64,000 nt of DNA from Globodera rostochiensis (GCA_018350325.1 JAEVLN010000021.1:62001-126000), one strand, 5' to 3'. Counted from the first letter of the stretch, positions 11,757-23,002 are shown. Translations and numbers: made by a program. The notes: generated from the sequence alone by a model not told the origin.

Positions 11757-11925
11757 GGAATATGCAGTTGTCGAGTCATTGGCCATAACCAATTCGAAGA
11801 AATGCGAAGCACTACGCAAAGCGGGTCTACATCGCTTCAATCAGTTTGCCGGTACCTATTTTCGGCTGTTCATTAACTTCATGTTTAACGATACAGAAGA
11901 GCGTGAACTACTGTTAAAATTATGA
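11757..11925 (+). pseudogene. Exon-like fragment of the duplicated gene (about 55 codons)
   Basis: Open from after CTTTGAGG to TGA at about 11923, with EALRKAGLHRFNQFAGTYFR as its centre. G by codon position is about 16, 7 and 11, coding-like. The segment GCGAAGCACTACGCAAAGCG has a diverged match on minus near 43.1 kb (GCGAAGCACAACGCAAAGCG), where the frame is shifted. It probably comes from one multi-exon gene or transposon of unknown family together with the preceding fragment. Confidence 0.4.
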
Positions 11926-12716
11926 TTAAATGTATATTTGACAGTTACAATTACAAAAACATCAATTAAATAATACTTAATTGTATAAAATAATTCTTTT
12001 AAAGATACTATTTATTTAAAGTGATGATTACGAAATTAACCTATAATAAAAAATTAATTGATTAACAACTAAAATATTCATAAAGCTTGTTCATTATATT
12101 AAAAAAAATTCTATTAAACTAATGATAATAATAAAAAATAAACATTTATAAGCATAAATTCAAGCAATACGAGTTCGACGCATGCGTCATGAGAAAACCA
12201 CTATAAATTAATAAATGTATGTGAGCTATAATTCACTAATAAATTTTAGTTAAATGAAGAAAGTCTAAACTAAAAAATAAATAAATAAATTATGTATTTA
12301 TAAAAAACAGATATGAAAGAGGAAAAATGCAATAAAACTGCCAATTTAAATAATATACTAAAAAAATCTTTAAAAAATAATAAAGTTAGATATAACGAAT
12401 TATATTCATTATAAAGCTGGCTGGCCAATTTATTAAATGTTTAATGGGATTAAGAAAGACTTAAAAATGAAAATGCGCAAGCAGGAGTCTTCAAAATTTG
12501 TAGTTTTTGGTTTAATTTTCTTACCATTACATCAAAAACACAAAATTTGACCAGTAATTGATTTTGGAGTTCCTTCTGGAAAAATTCTTCAAGAAAAATA
12601 TAATAAAAGCCAAAAATGCACCCCTAAAGATTGACTTCTTCAAATTTTCAAAAAATACGCACCTAAAAATCCAATATTTTTTGAGTGAATTGATTCAATT
12701 TTTTAAAAATAATGAG
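11926..12716. other. A-rich non-coding stretch
   Basis: A-rich on plus from about 11.65 kb onward. A palindromic GACGCATGCGTC sits near 12178. Nothing else is supported. Confidence 0.6.
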
Positions 12717-12838
12717 TAGGGTTGGACAAGACCGGATATTATCCGGGTCCCCCGGATAACGGTTCCACCGTTCCTTGACACCCGTATACCGGTACCGGAT
12801 AGTAATTTACAGCCGGATATCCGTCCGGATACCGAATA
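12717..12838 (+). mobile_element. CCGGAT-rich hAT-like end fragment
   Basis: Starts TAGGGTTGGACAAGACCGGA and then repeats CCGGATA-type palindromes (GGATATTATCC, GGATACC). The start fits the hAT terminal consensus loosely, and the motif-rich interior resembles the complete element at 17.0 kb. No matching right end or target-site duplication is visible, so this is a truncated or decayed copy. Confidence 0.4.
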
Positions 12839-13200
12839 ATTTTCAATTTTTATAAATAATAATTAAAATCAAATTAAATCAAGTTGGATAGTTAATTCCA
12901 TTTGTCAATTATTCTTCTTCATCTGAATCAGGCTACGGTCAAAGCGTGCCCAGAATAAAATTATTTTTTAAAAACGTAAAACGGAAATACTTTTAAAATT
13001 TGGTATAATAAAAATATGAATGGTGTATTCTATTTTTAAAAAAACCAGTCCAAAAAATGCTATCGGAGGCCTGTAAAACTCAAACTTGTTATTAAAGAGT
13101 AAAAGCACCAGAGCGGTATGCCCGAAGCCCACACGGGCGAAGCGAGCAGAAAAACAGGTGGGTGCATTATAAATTAATATAAGTTAAGACCTTAACAAAA
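12839..13200. other. A-rich stretch with one GC island
   Basis: An island at 13090-13156 (plus) is open and ends at AACAG followed by GTGGGT, a donor-like site. Too little evidence for a gene. Confidence 0.4.
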
Positions 13201-13248
13201 ATGTCCAATTCTGATTACGTACTCAAGTTGCTATCCAAAGATATTAAG
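13201..13248 (+). CDS. Candidate first exon (16 codons)
   Basis: ATG at 13201 in an AAAAATGTCC context opens MSNSDYVLKLLSKDIK and runs into AAG followed by GTACAAGT, a good donor. A second candidate exon follows at about 13671-13776, ending GGCAAG before GTATGC, and reads in phase if the acceptor is the AAAG at 13667-13670. A third GC island with paired Cys residues (ICGCWHCKAFEE) sits at 13990-14040. Suggestive of a small plus-strand gene in the A-rich block, but unproven. Confidence 0.3.
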
Positions 13249-13670
13249 GTACAAGTTAATTATAAATCAGGAAATGAAAATTTATTAAAATATTAAATTG
13301 CTTTTTATATTAAACATAGTCGATTAATTTTGCAAACCAAAAAATTGTATAAATAGAAATTTTAATCAAAGTTACCTATACACAAAGATTAAGAATTAAA
13401 ATTTACATTAATGAATGTTATAGAGTTACCGATCTAAATCCCTCTCTTTTATATTAAAAAAACATCATCAAAAATAGCTTACAAATCATATTTTTAAGAA
13501 ACACTGACCATGAATAAATAAATTGGTGTTTTTGCAAATATAACTAGTTAAATTAAAGAGTTAAACTATTTTATATAAACCATTTAAGTGTATATTGAAG
13601 TAAAATAAGCGTTCAATATTTCTCAATTAATGAATTTTTAATTTAATTTATAGTACATTTCCATTCATAA

Positions 13671-13776
13671 AGAGAGACATTATGTTTTATTACCATAATG
13701 CGACGGGAACAACGAATCAACAAGCGTATCTTGTGTGTGGAGACAATGAAAATTGCCAAGGCAAGGTATGCAGTTA
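13671..13776 (+). CDS. Candidate internal exon with strong donor
   Basis: The plus frame reads RDIMFYYHNATGTTNQQAYL then VCGDNENCQGK and meets a GTATGC donor. A TTTAATTTATAG acceptor also lies upstream at about 13642-13653 but gives another phase. Two Cys residues (VCGDNENC) could belong to a zinc-binding or disulphide unit. Family not recognised. Confidence 0.3.
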
Positions 13777-15180
13777 TTCGCAAATAAGATACACAAAAAA
13801 TAATTATGATAGGATTTCAATTTATGAACTTAATAATTAATTAAAAATTATTTATTACTCCTAATTAGCTAGTTAAAATCTCAATTATTTATAAAATTTA
13901 TAAAAGTTAAATGTCATGTCAAATTAAGAGATAATAATAGGTTAAATGAAAGTGATAATAATAAAAAATATAAATTCGTGTAAAGGAAATTTGCGGGTGC
14001 TGGCATTGTAAGGCCTTCGAAGAGAGGGTTAACCCTGGTTAAATTACTTATAATTGGAACATAATAAATTAGTTGTTTAATTTACGTCAAATAAAAATTA
14101 ATATGCGCAAATCATAAATTGGTTATTATAAATGCGAAATTAATTCAATTTGAATTTATACATTGAAAGACGGCCAAAAATTAAACAAAAAATAACACTT
14201 AAATTATTTGGTAATAAATGCCAACTTTTTCTAAAAAACCATTTTTTATTAAAAAAATTTTAGTCAATATGATTTGTTGGTTTTGACTATAACATTTAAT
14301 ACTACAGTATATTAGGATGTTAATATACTATTAAGAAACAAGCTTCAATTGTAAGTGTCTTATGTATTTAATAAGATGACAAATATTATTTTAATTCAAT
14401 TAAAGCAAATAATCATTTAAAATTATGAAAAATTTATTAAATTTGATTACAGAAATATTTGACGGAAGATTGACGCGCATAAACAAAATTTGAATAAACC
14501 ATTTAATTCAACGATTTTACATTACCCCTTGAGACTGCGGGTGACGAATGGTTTGCGTTGATAAAATCACACCAAAATGATTTTGTGACACAAAATAAAT
14601 AAGAAAAAGCGAATATTCTAAATAATGAAAACGTTTATACAAAATACAATATTTAATTCACAATTTAAAGAAAACGTTAAATGGCTAGCGAGTTGGCATC
14701 CGGAAAACCCTACGAAATCCAAACCGGTAGCTGGCATCTAAAAATTAATTCAAATTACAATATATTAAATAAAAATTTTTCGCCCCTTTTACTCCACTGA
14801 TTACAAATTCGTCAATATAAAATAAAATTAATAATTTACCTAATGTGGTTGTTGATATATCTGCTATTGTGTTTTTGCCGATAAAATTATATTAAAAGTA
14901 GCCGTAGAAAAAATAACCAAACACTAAAGTAGTACAGCCTTAACAATCTGTTTATTCGAATTCGATTATTATTTTATTATTTTTAATTATTTTACATTTG
15001 CATTCATTTTTTTTATAAAGATTTTTTTAAAATTTTCCGTGAGATTTGATTCATATTTTATTGTTCTGAGATTTAATTTTAAAAAAATTCGTAAATTCAA
15101 TGAGATTTTAAATTTTTATATCATTTTGTTGAATCATCTGCAATCGTGCTTTTCTCATTTTAAAATAATTGACGTGTACT
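13777..15180. other. A-rich stretch with scattered short open islands
   Basis: Short GC islands at 13985-14040, 14520-14590 and 14680-14735 are open on plus. The last ends in AAACCG followed by GTAGCT. None is supported well enough to call. T-rich composition on plus resumes near 14.93 kb. Confidence 0.4.
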
Positions 15181-15235
15181 GACTGAATGATGCTTCCTTG
15201 AGCTTGTAGTATTCACGCCTCTTTTCTTCTGGCAG

Positions 15236-15266
15236 AATCACCGGTTCGAATCCGCGGCTTATTTTT
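15236..15266 (+). other. RNA polymerase III B-box-like motif followed by a T run
   Basis: GGTTCGAATCC at 15243-15253 matches the tRNA/SINE B box, and TTTTTTT follows at 15263. No A box, D arm, anticodon arm or paired acceptor stem can be found upstream. This may be the relic of a tRNA gene or tRNA-derived SINE; it is not a functional tRNA. Confidence 0.35.
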
Positions 15267-15502
15267 TTGTTTTAATTTACATATTTGTGTTGTTTGACAA
15301 ACATACTCAGCATTATCTATTTAATACATTAATTGAGGGATCTATGCAATGACACTTCGGACTAAAATTAAATCAGATTATACTAAATAGATATTTTAAG
15401 AATGTAGTTGACTAATAGTTAAAATTATTTTATTTCATTGTGTGGCACGTATTGCACTTTTTAAAAAATCTATTTCCATTAAACGATAAATTTTATCAAT
15501 GA
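15267..15502. other. T-rich non-coding spacer
   Basis: I see nothing supportable here. Confidence 0.6.
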
Positions 15503-15590
15503 TTATCCATCCGAATCAGTGTTGTGGAACTCCGTCCGGGTGGAAACGTAATCCATCTGTCGTTCTTCAGTCTCAGATTTTATATATTTT
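15503..15590 (-). CDS. Candidate terminal exon (hydrophilic, Glu/Asp-rich)
   Basis: On minus an acceptor-like GCGAACTAACAG opens a frame reading KYIKSETEERQMDYVSTRTE then FHNTDSDG and TAA. G by codon position is about 9, 3 and 7 over a short span, which fits coding. It lies downstream, on minus, of the exon candidate at 15919-16013, but the phases do not join directly, so another exon or splice site would be needed. Confidence 0.35.
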
Positions 15591-15918
15591 CTGTTAGTTC
15601 GCTTAATTTTAATTTTTCAAAATTTATTTAATTGGCAATAACAATAACTAATAAAATTGCGAATGCAAAATTCTCGCCATTTCACTTCAAAGAAATGAGG
15701 TTTTCATATTTGTATCTAATTTTTTTGACCAGCACATTCCACATTAAATTAAGACTTTAAAAAGTATTTTTATTAAATCCTATATTATTCTTCAAATTTG
15801 ATACCGAAATTATTTTTATTTTAGTTAATTATTGTTTGTTATAATATTATTTTACCATTGAACTATTTTTTAATGCATTTCATATTTTTGTTTTATGTTT
15901 TGTTGTACATTAATTTAC

Positions 15919-16013
15919 AAAAAGCGGGTCCAAGTCGGTCATATCTAAATTCACTTTGAAACGGGCTGCGATCGATGTCCAAGTGATGTCAAAGCCGGAA
16001 AATTTTTTATCGC
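15919..16013 (-). CDS. Candidate internal exon
   Basis: On minus AAAGTAACAG precedes GC-GAT, and the frame reads DKKFSGFDITWTSIAARFKV then NLDMTDLDPLF and meets GTAAAT. Both edges are splice-like and G is low at codon position 2. The W-x2-IA-x3 pattern recalls helix-turn-helix folds such as Myb/SANT, but that is only a guess. Confidence 0.35.
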
Positions 16014-16789
16014 CTGTTACTTTTTAGAGCTTTTTTTTACACCCCAAAACAAATTTTTATATTTAATATTTTTTTTTCAATTTTTTAATATTTAAAAAAG
16101 CATAATGCCCATTTTTATTATTTATCGAAGAAATATTATTTGTGTATGTCAGCTTCAAGAAATACATTTCTTATATAAAATCTTAGGTTTTAAGGATGTA
16201 AAAATATCTTTATTTTTTCATCAATAAAATATAAATTGCCAAATTAATTTTAGCATTCTTCGATAATAAATAAAATTATAATTTAAATTGGCTACGTATT
16301 AAGTAATCGGTAGTTTATTTCCCAAATTCTTTTATTTACGAAATAAATTAGTAAGATATTTTAATTAAAACGATTCATTTTTTTAGGTGTAGTTTTTTTA
16401 ATATCATTAAAGATTGATCAAATAAGCGACTAGTTTAATTATCTATAAATCCTTTTCAACATTAAATGTTTAAATTAACATGTTAAATTGCGGTACTCGA
16501 AATAGCGACTAAAACAGCTTGGTTAGCGTATAGTAAATATTAGTTGTCTATTTTTATTTTATTTAATATTTTTTCCTCTTTAATGCTTTAATCCGCATTG
16601 CTTTTTTATCAATCTTATTTAGCCCACTAGTTTTTCAAACAAACAATCCGTATAAACTTGGTTCTCATGTATTTAATAATTAAATTACGCTCGAAAATTT
16701 TTATAAATTGTTTTTTAGATATTATCATAGAATATAAGTAATTGTTATTTTTTAATTGTAAAGAATTGGTGAATTTAAACTATTGTTTT
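16014..16789. other. T-rich non-coding stretch
   Basis: I see no coding frame, repeat edge or RNA. Confidence 0.6.
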
Positions 16790-16909
16790 TCAACACAAAA
16801 TGGGCCGCAACACCGTCGAGCGAAGAATCGCGTGATTCATCCCTCCGGCGCGTTGCTCCTCTCTCTTCTCTTTCCTTTGATGTCGTTTTCTTTTCTCTTT
16901 TGAAAGCAT
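16790..16909 (-). CDS. Candidate terminal exon, Lys/Arg/Glu-rich
   Basis: On minus TTTCTTATGTTTTAG, a clean acceptor, is followed by a frame starting MLSKEKRKRHQRKEKREEQR and ending AGGMNHAILRSTVLRPILC with TGA. The frame could equally be an initiating exon, since its first codon is ATG. The basic, low-complexity start suggests a disordered or nuclear segment. G by codon position is not decisive. Confidence 0.3.
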   Translation of the reverse strand: MLSKEKRKRHQRKEKREEQRAGGMNHAILRSTVLRPILC

Positions 16910-17007
16910 CTAAAACATAAGAAATAATTCATTATTATAATGTGATTGAAGTATATGGGTAGTACGACCCATAAAATTACACCAATCGCAGCTTTATTAT
17001 GCCAACA

Positions 17008-17015
17008 GTAAAAAG
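17008..17015 (+). repeat. hAT target-site duplication, left copy
   Basis: GTAAAAAG directly before the element; the identical octamer follows it at 17243-17250. Confidence 0.9.
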
Positions 17016-17242
17016 TAGAGTTGGCCGGGACCGGGACTGGTACTGAAGTCTCCAATTTTGAGGCTGAATTTCTCCATTATAAATCCCGGTTTTTTCAAAA
17101 TTTCAAATCTTTGTATTTGACCATTGGTCCCGGTTTTTTTGACCGGGATTTGATTAATTTTCCCTCTTATAAATCCCGGTTTTTAAATTTTCTCAATCCC
17201 GGTCCTGGTTTTTCCCAAAAATCCCGGTCCCGGCCAACTATA
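17016..17242 (+). mobile_element. Complete non-autonomous hAT MITE (227 bp)
   Basis: Terminal inverted repeats are TAGAGTTGGCCGGGACCGGG on the left and, read inward from the right, TATAGTTGGCCGGGACCGGG: one mismatch in 20. Perfect 8-bp direct repeats GTAAAAAG flank it, the length typical of hAT insertion. The inside has no transposase but many copies of the CCCGGT/ACCGGG hexamer separated by AT-rich spacers. The plus-strand open frame through it is a by-product of this composition. The intact duplication implies a fairly recent insertion. Confidence 0.9.
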
Positions 17243-17250
17243 GTAAAAAG
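17243..17250 (+). repeat. hAT target-site duplication, right copy
   Basis: GTAAAAAG, identical to 17008-17015. Confidence 0.9.
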
Positions 17251-18910
17251 TAACAAACGTTAACAGTGTTGCGTCCCATTTTAAAATAAGCTTACTAAAA
17301 GCAGGACATTTTGCCTCTAAAATGTTTTCTATTTCACCAGATTGTAGCACCATCAAAAATTTGAAAATTTACCTGGCAACTTAAATCCATTTTTATATTT
17401 ATTAAAGCATTGAAAGGACCATGTAGATAAATAATTAATGAGTTTTGTTCATGTCGCTTTTTAAATTTTAATCGTTGACTGGTCGAACGCGCGGACAAAT
17501 TCCATGTTACGTTTATGAGTTTTCCAATTTTTGTTAAATATTAATTATTAAGGATAATATCCCTAATAAAATTCGTTTTTAAATTAACTATTTCTTAAAT
17601 TGGTATTGTTATTCGTTTATATAGCCTTTACATTAGCACTGTACATTTGGAATTCTTTGAAAATTTTATTTTTGTTATACATTATCGTATTTCTGTTAAA
17701 TTTTAAAATGTTACTATATTTATTGCTTTTTATCATGATGAGTTCATCCATTGTACCAGCCGTGTGTCGCATTCTTCTTCCAAACGCGAACAGCGCAAAA
17801 AATCTTACAAAATTGAAAATTCAAATTAACTAATTGTATATATATAAAAGTAAATTTTATTAATTAAGGGCCCTCATTATATTCAATTTTAATTTGTGAA
17901 AATTTCAAACCTTTTAAAAAGATAAATTTTACTTTACTTTTGTAAATTAGTAATTCATGTAATCTCTTATATTAATTTACTTTTCAATACTTTCATCGGA
18001 CTCCATTAGGCTTAAAAAATTATAATATATGAAATTTGATTTGTATATTGTTTTTTTATGTAGAGCGAATCATGTCAATTTTAAAATATTTATTTTAAAC
18101 AACACTATGATAAGAATATCTTTTGTAATATCCAATGAATTTCCAAGTTTCTGCTCTTTTAGAAAGAATCTTAATTTAGTGCTTAATTGTTGCTGGCAGG
18201 AACCTTCTGAAATCATTTTTTTAATCTAAATTTCAAATTTTATGGTAATGAAATAATAGAAAAATTAAGTGAGCGGTCAAGAACCCCGCGCAACCTATTC
18301 ACTAATATTGTTTTTACAATTATAACTAAATGAATTTAATTCGTTAAAGCCTTCCTTAAATTCCTTTTGCCTTATGTTTATCAACTGCAGCGTTTGTTGC
18401 TAAAAAACGTGTTTTAGAAAATAAACGCAATTTATTAAAAAATACTGAAAAAATAACAACATTTAAATATTTGCTATCTTTTATTTTCAAAAATAATATT
18501 AAATTCAAAAAAAGTGACAATGAAAAATTCTATAAATAAACTAATATATCATGCATTTAATTATTATGGAAATTGACAATACCATTTTCAAATAAATATG
18601 TTTTCTTGTCTTGCTATAAAAAAAGATAACAACTCAATTATTCAAACTAAAAAAAAAGGATTTTTACCTTTAGTAAATCGAAGCGATGATTTACAATGTT
18701 TTTTATCAGAATATGCTTTAAGACTTTTGATTAAACGTTCTTAACCGGTGGTTTGAGTTCAAATGGGAATATTAGTGGTCATGCAAACATAAAAGTAATA
18801 TTTAATTGTAAACCATGCATTTAAATTTTAAAAGTATTTAAATGTTCTGAATTATAAATGTTATTATTTAGTATATTTGAACAACGCAAATTAATGCCCT
18901 TTTCCGCAGC
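17251..18910. other. AT-rich stretch, T-rich then A-rich
   Basis: Composition switches to A-rich on plus near 18.3 kb. Short frames at 17600-17833 and 18029-18229 are hydrophobic low-complexity products of T-rich DNA and I do not call them. Confidence 0.5.
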
Positions 18911-18957
18911 TACCGAGGTGAACCAAAAGTATAGAAAGATCATCAGCAAGATCACGA
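18911..18957 (+). CDS. Candidate internal exon (about 15 codons)
   Basis: An excellent acceptor (TGCCCTTTTCCGCAG at 18896-18910) precedes a frame reading TEVNQKYRKIISKITS that meets GTAAAAAT within ACGAGTAAAA. A longer minus-strand frame overlaps it but is broken up by the GC-rich repeat at 19.02 kb. Function unknown. Confidence 0.3.
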
Positions 18958-19021
18958 GTAAAAATAATTATTTCTGTAAAATAAAAACGTATAGCCAATC
19001 TCCAAAAAAAACTTAAAGCAG

Positions 19022-19075
19022 TAGGCTTTTTACCCGGTATCCGGGGGTTGGATCCGGGCGGGTTAAGCACCCCTA
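19022..19075. mobile_element. Short TAGG-ended CCCGG-rich palindromic fragment
   Basis: Both ends read TAGG inward (TAGGCTTTTTACCC on the left, TAGGGGTGCTTAACCC from the right), around CCGGGGGTTGGATCCGGG. It looks like two facing ends of an hAT-like element with almost no interior. No target-site duplication is recognisable. Confidence 0.35.
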
Positions 19076-19549
19076 ATGGTGGTATTTTTTTGAAGAGATT
19101 TTTTTTGATAGTGTTAGCGCTAGTAAAATTTTTGAATTTTGCGCGACAAATTGCCATTTCCTATTAAAATTAGGTAAATAGAGAAACGGGCTTTTGTAAT
19201 TCGTTTTTTATAATTAGTTACCAATTTCACATAACAATTGGCCTAACAAAAATTGCTCAAATTTTCTTTAAAAATTATACTTGCGCTAATTTCGAGTTTG
19301 TCTTCCCCCACACCCGGAAAGAACGTTGTAAAGCTAATTTTTTTAAATTTTTGATTTCAAGTAAAATTTATTATTTATTCTAGGAATTTCTAGTTGCTGT
19401 TAATACTAACAAATTTTTAATGATAAGATATTGTTTTGTTTTGTTTTGTGGATTTATATTATTAAATTAAAATCTGAGCTTTTTTATTATGAATAAGACT
19501 GAATAGCTTTGTTTAACTAGCAAAATATGATTATATTTAATTTTTCTGC
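19076..19549. other. AT-rich spacer
   Basis: I see nothing supportable here. Confidence 0.55.
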
Positions 19550-19745
19550 AATCTCCCGGCGTCATTAGCATTGGCGTGGGCTAACTAGCTTTGATTTCAG
19601 GTTTTCCATTTTCAATCAATCCAACCAGTAGGCCAACCTTCCTCGCAAGAGGTTCAGACAAACCGTTCCATCTTTGTATACTGTAACGGTAATATTAGTA
19701 TGTTTTGATTTTTTGGGGTTTTCCCAGTTGAAATTGTTTTTTTTT
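19550..19745 (-). pseudogene. Ubiquitin-conjugating enzyme (UBC/E2)-like remnant
   Basis: On minus, HTNITVTVYKDGTVCLNLL (19702 downward) resembles the E2 core around the active-site Cys, where families show HPN-I-...-G-x-[VI]-C-L-x-[IL]-L. Just after it another frame reads EEGWPTGWID, where E2s carry a W-x-P segment, and near 19558-19590 a third reads AHANANDAGRLQK, like the C-terminal helix of E2s. The frame breaks twice (TGA at 19616-19618), so if the match is real the gene is dead or spliced. Catalytic Cys is present. Recognition is by eye only. Confidence 0.35.
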
Positions 19746-19749
19746 GATT

Positions 19750-21126
19750 GCGTTTAAAAATTTTAGTATTTGAATTGTCTTTTTTAATATAGAAGTTTAT
19801 AAACATATGGATGAAATCATTAAAGAATTATAATATCTTGAAACAAATCTCTTATAATTTATTTAATTATTTTATTTTTAATTAATAAGTTGCTTATTTA
19901 AATTATTTTACTAAATTTATATTTAAGGTTGATAATAAATAAATTTTTTGCTAGATTATAGATTTAATCTCTGTTTAAACAATGAATTGCGGGGGCAGAA
20001 TTTTTGTCATATGAGAACTGGTGAGTGTATATTTTGGCGATTTCTCGTTATTGAAATGGATTTTGTAAATTTCTGATCATTTTTTTATAAAAACTGCTTT
20101 CTTTCCCTATCCTTCTCGAATCTTTCATGTAGTGCCAGATTTAGAAGAAGGACTTTTTGTTTTTTTATAATATCTGTTAAATTTTGAATAAATTTATTCG
20201 ACATAATAATTTTATTCTGGACATATTTTTGTATTTGTCCAATCAAAAATTGGAAATAGTATGATTATTGAAGTTAATAACGGACGAAACATGTTTAAAA
20301 TATTTAGTTTTAACAAGTGAGAATCAGTTATCGTCATAGTCAACGGATTCACACATTGCGCGACTTTTTGTTTTTATTCTAAACCTTATTGATACTCGAT
20401 AAATGAAAGTTTCTTTAGAATGTTAGCCTTTTTAATTCTTAACAACTGATAGTGGTATTGTTCTTATTGATTTTGATTTTTAATAAATATTAATGTTACT
20501 TTCTTTTTTGGCATTTAAAGTTTTAAAAATTCTTTCGACATTTTCAGTTTTCAAAAATTATTAACCTACTGGTTTTTTGTTTATTTTTTAACTTTACATA
20601 TTAGCTTACTAAATGTTTTTTCAAAAATTTAAAATGTAAAACTCAAAGATAAGACAATGCTTTCAATTTATTTATTACTCGTTTTTGCTTTTAAATGATA
20701 AGCGCGGCAAATAAGATAAATGTTGCTGTTTGTGTTGAATATAAACAAATTGATATTGAAATATTGGCAACATTTAAATTCCATATGAATTAACGTTTAA
20801 AAATATTTAATTGTTTTAGCGTGTGCTTTTCATAAACAGCGGGAACAAATATATTATTCTTTACAATGATTATCCACTTTATTCTGAATTTTTAATGGCT
20901 TTCTCGCATAAATATTTGTTCACTTTTTCCGGACTTTATTTTGAATTTCTTTTGAGCTACAACAGGAAATCCATACCGATGAGCAAGTTCAATCCATATT
21001 AATTTAGTTTTTGGTCATTTGAGTTTTATTTAACTTTTAATTGTATTTGTTTGTTTTCTATTTCTTAAAATTATTTTGTCCAGTATAATTTGCTATTTCT
21101 ACTTCATTAAAAATAATATTTATTTT
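19750..21126. other. T-rich non-coding stretch
   Basis: No supportable gene. A small island near 19990-20020 ends in AACTG followed by GTGAGT but has no acceptor. Confidence 0.5.
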
Positions 21127-21285
21127 TTATGTAAATAAATATTTTTCTCCCTGATCCCCCACTTGCACAATCTCGGGCAATTGCATTTGCAATTGACCCC
21201 CATCTCCACCTTCTCCCGCTTGCTGCTTCATTGCCGTCTTGACTAGCAGAGCGGCACTCTTATTTATATTGGTGATAAGCTTCAT
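21127..21285 (-). CDS. Hypothetical 52-codon ORF, Gly/Gln-rich centre
   Basis: ATG at 21285 on minus opens MKLITNINKSAALLVKTAMK, then QQAGEGGDGGQLQMQLPEIV, and ends at TAA. The first 20 residues could be a weak targeting helix; the Gly/Gln-rich middle looks disordered. G by codon position is about 19, 8 and 19, with position 2 depleted as in coding DNA. A GTGGGG donor-like site occurs after LPEIVQ. A likely upstream fragment reads MEAPGDLKPEPLLIVT at about 21860-21895 on minus. Family unknown. Confidence 0.4.
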   Translation of the reverse strand: MKLITNINKSAALLVKTAMKQQAGEGGDGGQLQMQLPEIVQVGDQGEKYLFT

Positions 21286-22472
21286 TTAGCTACTATTTTT
21301 TTGATGCAGCGCACCTAGGCACCTTTAAAAAAATAATATTTATTTGGTAGTAAGTGCTAATTTTAATTTCAAATTTATTTTCCTGTATCCTTGTTTAATT
21401 AAGATATTTTTTATTAGTCGGCGTGTAAATTTAGTATTTTTATTGGTTACTTTAAATAAGATTTTAGAATTAAAAGTTGTTTGCTCGAATTGAATATTTG
21501 ACATTTTTAGAACTTTTTTGTTTTCTTTATTTTATGAAATGTTTTTTTTCAGTTTTCTTATTCAAATAAATTTTTACTGTTCATAAAATATAATTTTATT
21601 TTTCGAAATTTGTCATGTAAAAGTTTATTTTTGATTTTTTTAAACTTCCAATTATTTTTCATTTTTTTGCCTATTTTAAAATTCTGATTTTTGAATAAAC
21701 AATTTGAAATATTACTTAGTTTTATTTATTTTTTATTATAAATTGCTTAATTATTTTTTAAGATACGGAGTTTATTATTGAATTTCTATCTTTTGCCCTT
21801 TGTTAAGAGAAAATTATGGCAACATTTATTTTCCATTAACAAAAAAATGGTTCATTTAAGTGACAATTAAAAGAGGCTCGGGCTTTAAATCCCCAGGTGC
21901 TTCCATTCTACCGAGTTTTGTTTTTTGTTAGCTGATTTCGAGCAGCATAATATAATTATTAATATTTAACATAAAAAACTAATAATAATAGTAATTTTAA
22001 AAATAAAACGATACCGAGCTAGATGCACAAAAAATAAAAAACTCTACTAAAGTAAATTAAAAGAAATTGCAAAAAAGAAGAAAAGAATGCCGCAGTGTAA
22101 ATAAATATGAATTTTTGGTGCCCGCCCGGGACGAGAACAAGAAAGGAGTGCGAAAAAAGCACGTCAGGAACATTTCAAGAAAAGCGTCCATACACAAAAT
22201 TCAATTCTTATTTAATCAATTAATTTAAATAAATAATGCAAATATGATACAAGTAACGAAATTATACAAAAGATTGTTCTATTATGTAAAAATGACCTAA
22301 ATTTTATGAACATTTGATCTGAACAAAACTTGGCTATACACGGTTGTTAAGGCTTAGTGTTATGTATAAATAAAACAATATTTTATTAAAAAAACTAAAT
22401 ATTAAAATTAATAATATATTAATTTACAAAATAAATCATTTCCCCAAAGAATTCACTAATTGGTAAAATAGT
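21286..22472. other. AT-rich stretch, turning A-rich after 22.0 kb
   Basis: Contains an open plus-strand island at about 22056-22235 with a basic composition (PARDENKKGVRKKHVRNISR) and no ATG, and a competing frame with ATG at 22107. Undecided. Confidence 0.4.
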
Positions 22473-22891
22473 CAGGGCCTTATGCTCGTCTCGTGGTTAA
22501 GCGCTAAACCGTGGTTAACGACGTAAACCACGGTTATAATTCAAAAAGGTATTCTCATCTTTTTATTGTTAGCCATGGAAGGCTTAACCATGGTTCCGCT
22601 AACCATGGGTTGTTCTTTTCTTATGCTTGTCTTCCAATTATTAACCACGGGTAACGGAATGTTAACCGTGGTAACCCTATGCTCAGCTAACCGTAGTTTA
22701 TTTTTTCATAAGTGTTTTTAACCATAACCTCAACTCGAGGCGGGGTTAAGGATTTATTCTCTGCGCTCAGTTGGGGGAATGGGACATTTAAGCGCCCGCC
22801 GCCTTAAACCGCGGTTTACTTCACGGTTGCCTTAAACCATTTTCAATCTCGCTCATGGATCTTTGCTTTGTGCGGGCCTAGGCTCAGGCTG
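22473..22891. mobile_element. GTGGTTAA-rich palindromic repeat element
   Basis: Dense with ACCGTGGTTAA, CCACGGTT, ACCATGGTT and related self-complementary motifs. The phrase TTATGCTCGTCT or close variants recurs at about 22480, 22622 and 22674. A GGGCCTTATGCTC start and a GGGCCTAGGCTC end are direct rather than inverted. It resembles a foldback-like repeat unit of unknown family; boundaries are approximate. Confidence 0.55.
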
Positions 22892-23002
22892 TTTGGCACG
22901 CCCCTTGTACTTGGATATTAATTTTTATGATGTTTAATATTTTCTGATTTTTAACCTTTTATGTGCCGGTTAATAAGAACGCATTTTACTTATTCATATA
23001 TT

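Noticed and set aside
15181..15266. tRNA gene at the GGTTCGAATCC motif.
   Set aside because: No paired acceptor stem, D arm or anticodon arm can be built.
17021..17263. 80-codon plus frame.
   Set aside because: It lies almost entirely inside the hAT MITE and is made of its repeated CCCGGT words.
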